A stretch of DNA of 27,247 nt, from the IMG/VR virus record IMGVR_UViG_3300017706_002750, positions 1 through 27,247 of that record. The stretch is one strand, 5' to 3'. The translations under genes were made by a program, and so were the position numbers. This DNA comes from a virus. Below are positions 23,920-27,247 of the stretch, piece by piece. Under the pieces are notes generated by a model that saw only the letters and a list, made by a program, of their open reading frames with translations, made no database searches and was not told the DNA's origin. Positions within the stretch are counted from its first letter, which is position 1; every line of letters begins with the position of its first letter.

Positions 23920-25748
23920 GTGAGAGGACCCTTTCTTCGTAATTCGATTGAAGGAACTTCTACAGACCAATCAACCTTGTTATGGAATATATGACCTCCT
24001 TTCTCCTCTTCGAGTCGTTGGGCTAACACTTTTATATCGTCTTCTGTCACATCGGCCCATGGTTTGTCGAAGCATACATTATTTTCAGCTGTATCTTCTG
24101 TGTCCAAGTCGTACATGGATTTCCAGAACTTGCCCCAATGTGATTTATAAGAAGTGATCTTTCGTTCTATGTCAAACCAAGAATAATGATAGACAGTAGG
24201 AAGAGATTCTACACATACATCAAACCAATTTTGGTACTGTGCAGCTGCTGCTTTATCTCCTTGCAAGGCTTTAATTCTTGTGTCATGTGCATTCTGATCA
24301 TAGAAAGTCGCATGAGGAATCCTAGTATAAGATTCAGCCGTGACATAATCACACGAGTCGGTTCCTTTGCCAGCATACACATTTCCTTCGTCGTCTTTCA
24401 TCCGGAGCTCTGCAGGGATTCCATGAATGATTTCCTGTTTATTGCGACTTAGTCTCCATTTCCATGGATTAACATCCATTCTCACTTTTCCAGTAGATCC
24501 CCAATATTCTACTACCGGTAATGACAATATGTCAAAAGCTTTTGGAGCTGTTTGCAAAAGACTTTGTATCTTTTCCCTTTCATCTGCATGCAGAATTTCA
24601 TCTACATCCATCTGCCAGCACCAATCAGAAGTCACATAACCTCTTGCATAAGTCTTTAGATCTCCATCAGAATGAATCGCCCATCTAGGATGATCAAAAT
24701 CAATTTTTTTCTGGAAAGCTTTGATACCTTCAATTTCTTGAAGTTTTTCCCACGTGCCATCGGTTGATCCAGCGTCGACTACTATCACCTCGTCAAAGTT
24801 AGCCAACAGAGATTCTATACATTTTTCGAACGGATAGCCTTGAGATACGCAATTATACGTTGTAGTATAAGCCCCTACTGTCGAAGTGATATCCATGCTA
24901 CGTTTTGTTTCGTTCCAGAACCGATTGGGAAGATCTTTAAGATGTTCGAGCATTGAATCTGGCGTACCATGTGAGAACCATGCTTCATTCGCCATCTGTA
25001 CGTTGTTATTGATGTGTAATTCACACCCTAGAACTTTGGCTTCTATAACCACTCGAGGACAAGTATCTCCTCCTCTAGGAAGAAAGCAAAAAGAACTTGC
25101 ATTAGCAACCTTATTCAGAAGGGCCACCCGAGACAATCCAGAAAATTTTTCATATTCCAAACCAGAGTCATCACAAAACTTGGCTGCATCTTCTGTTCCT
25201 TTTATCCAAGACTCTGAATCTTGTATTAAAGTTGGTCCATTGCCATTTTCTGTTTTGAGAAAATCTAGCATCTGAATGTCTTCTTTTGAGAAAACAGATC
25301 CAAGTACTCTTCCTTTGCCTTCCAAGAATGGAAATCTATCCACGTATCTATTTTCTTGATCAGATGACATCCAAAAGACTCTATTAGCTCCATAATAAAA
25401 TGCTGAAACTAATTTGCCAAGCTGGTCTGTATGACAAGTGCACTCTTCTTTGGTTTCGTGTACATGTTTTTCTATAGATCTATATTTGCAAAACTTGTAA
25501 TCATATTCAAGCACAGAATATTTTATATTAGCTACAATAGAAGGTATCAACTGTGTATTTAAAGAAGCAAAATTACCAAATATCCAATAACAGTCGATAT
25601 ATTTGTTCAGAACTTGTATTGTCACATCTTTTGAATTTATTTTTATAAATTCAAAAGGACATGATTCAATCAATGCCTCTGTTGTTAATTCAGCACCGCC
25701 AACATACTGGTCTGCAAATAAATCGGCTACAAAAACTATCTTCGTCAT
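23916..25748 (-). CDS. Two-domain glycosyltransferase: GT4-like N-terminus fused to GT2 C-terminus
   Basis: 610 aa, ATG at 25748 with GGAG six bases away. Residues 1-280 are GT-B/GT4-like: 'KIVFVADLFADQYVGGAELT' at the start and 'FLPRGGDTCPRVVIEAKVLG' (222-241) at the donor site, where the first Glu of E-x7-E is an Asp (D228...E236). Residues about 288-560 are GT-A/GT2-like: 'VGAYTTTYNC' strand, 'VIVVDAGSTDGTWEKL' (321-336), and the DxD-type metal site 'WQMDVDEILHADE' (378-390; D381-D383). 'WRLSRNKQEIIHGIPAE' then gives an Arg-rich acceptor-side segment. Such fusions can add two sugars in one step. The GT2 half looks fully equipped; the GT4 half may have reduced or altered activity. Substrates are unknown. 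Confidence 0.88.
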   Translation of the reverse strand: MTKIVFVADLFADQYVGGAELTTEALIESCPFEFIKINSKDVTIQVLNKYIDCYWIFGNFASLNTQLIPSIVANIKYSVLEYDYKFCKYRSIEKHVHETKEECTCHTDQLGKLVSAFYYGANRVFWMSSDQENRYVDRFPFLEGKGRVLGSVFSKEDIQMLDFLKTENGNGPTLIQDSESWIKGTEDAAKFCDDSGLEYEKFSGLSRVALLNKVANASSFCFLPRGGDTCPRVVIEAKVLGCELHINNNVQMANEAWFSHGTPDSMLEHLKDLPNRFWNETKRSMDITSTVGAYTTTYNCVSQGYPFEKCIESLLANFDEVIVVDAGSTDGTWEKLQEIEGIKAFQKKIDFDHPRWAIHSDGDLKTYARGYVTSDWCWQMDVDEILHADEREKIQSLLQTAPKAFDILSLPVVEYWGSTGKVRMDVNPWKWRLSRNKQEIIHGIPAELRMKDDEGNVYAGKGTDSCDYVTAESYTRIPHATFYDQNAHDTRIKALQGDKAAAAQYQNWFDVCVESLPTVYHYSWFDIERKITSYKSHWGKFWKSMYDLDTEDTAENNVCFDKPWADVTEDDIKVLAQRLEEEKGGHIFHNKVDWSVEVPSIELRRKGPLT

Positions 25749-25793
25749 AAAATCTCCAGGTACGTAGAAACTTTAATGCAAATGTGGAAAATG

Positions 25794-26315
25794 TTAAAGC
25801 GTGAGAATAATAACTTGCCAATTGGCTGCAGATGTCTTTAGAAACAGAGCTCTTTTGCCTATATCGATGGTGATTTGACTAACTGTCGAACCACTAGGAT
25901 CTTTAAAATCGACATCCGCTATTACATTCTTCGTGATAACAAGCTCATCTCCGGAGCCATTTATAATCTCTACTCTTGCTCCTAGTCCATACTCCGCAAT
26001 TCCTTTTATCTTTATTGCATGATCTGCTGAGCTGTCATTGTCTGCGTCTTGATCTGCAGTGACATAATATGTGACATTTGTGTAATTAGTACTAGCAGGA
26101 ATCACGACATCTCCACTCAGTGCAGATAAAACTTCATTTGCAGGATAATAAGGTGCACTATCGACATTCGACCAGCTAGAGGTGGCCGTGTTGTATACTT
26201 GCAGTGCACCCGCTGTCAATGCAATATCACCTGTTGCAGCAGACGTGATTGCTGCATCTCTTGCAGTGGCATCTGCATAGTTTTTAAGTTTTATCGAATC
26301 TGTTTTGAAAGCCAT
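25794..26315 (-). CDS. 173-aa probable virion structural protein
   Basis: I start at ATG 26315 (MAFKTDSIKLKNYADATARD). It has GGAG at 26324-26327, whereas the seven-codon-longer frame has none. The N-terminal half is Ala/Thr/Ser-rich, with 'GDIALTAGALQVYNTATSSW', a phrase typical of small beta-structured fibre-tip or virion proteins that begin with 'gd.a...g.l.vy....w'. The middle is rich in Asp/Asn and beta strands ('NYTNVTYYVTADQDADND'). The C-terminus ends 'RALFLKTSAANWQVIILTL'. No transmembrane segment is seen. A T4-late-type promoter box is placed about 25 bases before this start. A decoration, fibre or neck-region protein is plausible. The exact role is inferred only from composition and neighbours. 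Confidence 0.7.
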   Translation of the reverse strand: MAFKTDSIKLKNYADATARDAAITSAATGDIALTAGALQVYNTATSSWSNVDSAPYYPANEVLSALSGDVVIPASTNYTNVTYYVTADQDADNDSSADHAIKIKGIAEYGLGARVEIINGSGDELVITKNVIADVDFKDPSGSTVSQITIDIGKRALFLKTSAANWQVIILTL

Positions 26316-26339
26316 TTTTCTTACTCCAAATGTCAATTT

Positions 26340-26347
26340 TATTTATT
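26340..26347 (-). promoter_or_regulatory. Candidate T4-type late promoter box upstream of the 173-aa gene
   Basis: AATAAATA on the minus strand matches seven of eight bases of the T4 late box TATAAATA and the NATAAATA form reported for related marine phages. It ends 25 bases before the ATG at 26315, leaving room for a start site and a ~19-base leader with GGAG. It lies between genes, unlike the other close matches seen. Confidence 0.4.
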
Positions 26348-26353
26348 ATATTT

Positions 26354-26369
26354 TCTAGACAAATCTAGA
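26354..26369. repeat. Six-bp inverted repeat with 4-base loop (TCTAGA-N4-TCTAGA)
   Basis: TCTAGA, four bases, TCTAGA, lying just after the stop of the 83-aa gene and just before the late-promoter-like box. On the minus strand it is followed by A-rich, not T-rich, sequence, so it is not a standard intrinsic terminator. It may be an RNA-end or processing hairpin, or chance in AT-rich sequence. Confidence 0.45.
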
Positions 26370-26372
26370 TTG

Positions 26373-26624
26373 TCAAGATGAAGGAACTCTTATCATTACT
26401 TGAATTTTCCCTGTGTAACTCCCACTAGTATCATCAGAATATACCTTCCAAACACTACCGACACTATCCCAAGCAACCCTAAGAGGAATATTAGCATCAG
26501 AAACGCTATTTCCTCCAAGAGAGACTACTACTTGGTCTGTCTCTGCAGGGGTCCACCCAGTAAGGCCGACAGGAATATTCATCCCATCAGTAAAAGCTGA
26601 TATTTCTATTGCATATAGAGACAT
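26373..26624 (-). CDS. 83-aa small beta-rich virion-like protein
   Basis: ATG at 26624 directly abuts the stop of the preceding gene (TAAATG), with AGAGG about nine bases before it. The product is mostly beta-prone, with Gly/Ser/Val/Thr and few charges. It ends 'VWKVYSDDTSGSYTGKIQVM' and four more residues. That tail resembles the C-terminus of the upstream 109-aa protein ('DWKVTVISSSAFTGEVHVLL'), so the two may be distant paralogues. It has no Cys, transmembrane segment or recognised domain. The surroundings suggest a small head, neck or tail decoration protein. Confidence 0.65.
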   Translation of the reverse strand: MSLYAIEISAFTDGMNIPVGLTGWTPAETDQVVVSLGGNSVSDANIPLRVAWDSVGSVWKVYSDDTSGSYTGKIQVMIRVPSS

Positions 26625-26954
26625 TTACGAAGCCTCTACAAGAAGGACATGTACTTCGCCTGTGAAAGCTGAACTTGAGATTACTGTCACTTTCCAATCA
26701 CTTGTTCCATCGGTAGGAATAGATCTAGCTATCGAGCTGATCCACACATTTACACTATCTGTGCTGGTAATTGTTGCAACAGGCGTAGAAGATATGGTGC
26801 CAGAATTTTCCACTACAGTCTCTGCAGTATCAGTTGCAGTGAAAGTGATTGTTGCTCCATATGCTTCATAGTTCTTATTAAGATTTTGAGGACTTTTTCT
26901 CTGAAGAGGATATATTTTTTTATATCGATTTAGATCGATCCTTTGTTTAGCCAT
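26625..26954 (-). CDS. 109-aa small beta-rich virion-like protein
   Basis: I start at ATG 26954 (MAKQRIDLNRYKKIYPLQRK), with AAGGAGA about nine bases upstream. A frame extended to 27062 would run into the PhoH gene. After a basic, Asn/Lys-rich N-terminal tail of ~35 residues, the rest looks like a single Ig-like or beta-sandwich domain: 'YGATITFTATDTAETVVENS', 'DSVNVWISSIARSI', 'DWKVTVISSSAFTGEVHVLL'. It shares its C-terminal motif with the 83-aa protein just downstream. The family is not recognised. A virion surface or decoration protein is the most economical guess. Confidence 0.65.
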   Translation of the reverse strand: MAKQRIDLNRYKKIYPLQRKSPQNLNKNYEAYGATITFTATDTAETVVENSGTISSTPVATITSTDSVNVWISSIARSIPTDGTSDWKVTVISSSAFTGEVHVLLVEAS

Positions 26955-26967
26955 TTTGTGAGTCTCC

Positions 26968-27247
26968 TTACAGGATATTTGACGCAGTTGTGGCGAGATC
27001 AGATCTTTGTCCCTTTGAAAGATTAACATGCGCACACAGAGATGAGTTTTGGAACTTGTCAATAACTATACTCAAACCGGAACTTTGTCTATCGATATAT
27101 GGAGTGTCAATTTGATCAACATCACCAAGAAGAACAATTTTTGAGTTCGTACCCATTCGAGTGATAATGGTTTTTAACTCATGAATAGTCGCATTCTGCG
27201 CTTCATCAACAATAAGTATTGAGTTTGCAAATGTTCTACCTCTAATA
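26968..27247 (-). CDS. phoH: PhoH-family ATPase, C-terminal part (cut by window edge)
   Basis: The last 92 codons; the start and the Walker A loop lie beyond the right edge. Reading from the edge, 'RGRTFANSILIVDEAQNATI' contains the Walker B DEAQ box. It is followed by 'KTIITRMGTNSKIVLLGDVD' and 'QIDTPYIDRQSSGLSIVI', the sensor-like GD.dQ.D and SGL segments that define PhoH proteins. PhoH genes are widespread in marine phages of many host types. Their function is uncertain: they have been proposed to act as RNA- or phosphate-stress-linked ATPases. The gene lies upstream of small virion-like genes and ends 13 bases before the next ATG. Confidence 0.95.
   Translation of the reverse strand, partial: IRGRTFANSILIVDEAQNATIHELKTIITRMGTNSKIVLLGDVDQIDTPYIDRQSSGLSIVIDKFQNSSLCAHVNLSKGQRSDLATTASNIL

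Noticed and set aside
23920-23970. 17 extra residues at the start of the 54-aa protein
   Set aside because: This would overlap the 610-aa gene far more than the four-base ATGA overlap and has no ribosome site.
25771-25799. Inverted repeat CTTTAA...TTAAAG after the 173-aa gene, as a terminator
   Set aside because: The stem is six bases, nearly all A-T, with a 17-base loop and no T-run after it on the minus strand.
26955-27062. Longer N-terminus for the 109-aa protein
   Set aside because: It would overlap the PhoH coding end, while AAGGAGA stands at the right distance before ATG 26954.

Overview
The window reads as part of an AT-rich genome of a contractile-tailed (myovirus) bacteriophage of the broad T4-like type. 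The style of its genes is that of marine phages: a PhoH-family ATPase, LamG-like and DNRLRE-like domains in very large tail proteins, and Cys/Trp mini-motifs in virion proteins. The host cannot be read from the sequence. Every gene I accept lies on the minus strand, so transcription runs from high to low coordinates. The coding is almost gapless: no stretch over about 60 bases lacks a gene. I saw no tRNA, rRNA, CRISPR array, insertion sequence or attachment site.

Layout in transcription order. (1) 27247-25794: the C-terminal part of PhoH, then three small probable virion or structural proteins (109, 83 and 173 aa). The 109- and 83-aa proteins look distantly related. A T4-late-type box (26340-26347) sits before the third. 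(2) 25748-23755: a 610-aa two-domain glycosyltransferase (GT4-like plus GT2) and a 54-aa orphan. (3) A 51-bp gap holding a sigma70-like promoter whose -10 lies in a perfect 14-bp palindrome. (4) 23703-17579: a tightly coupled run with a Cas4-like Fe-S PD-(D/E)XK nuclease, two GT4-type glycosyltransferases, a small membrane protein, a gp55-like late sigma factor, a 121-aa helical protein and a gp5-like baseplate hub/spike protein with no lysozyme domain. (5) 17576-1: a 141-aa protein with a GTG start, gp25-like and gp6-like wedge proteins, a DNRLRE-like 505-aa protein, a 1211-aa gp7/gpI-like wedge protein carrying two LamG-like regions, a 761-aa protein of unknown fold, a 2346-aa protein with an N-terminal LamG-like domain, and the start of a further virion protein cut by the window edge.

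How the genes fit together: the gp55-like sigma factor would drive late transcription of the baseplate and tail genes downstream. gp5, gp25, gp6 and the gp7-like protein form the conserved baseplate core. The big LamG/DNRLRE proteins are likely peripheral adhesins. Three glycosyltransferase proteins (four catalytic-type domains) sit directly upstream of, and partly translationally coupled to, this late block. I infer a phage-encoded glycan-modifying module that may decorate the virion, the phage DNA or the host surface; the sequence does not decide which. The nuclease is coupled to the same block and probably acts in DNA recombination or processing.
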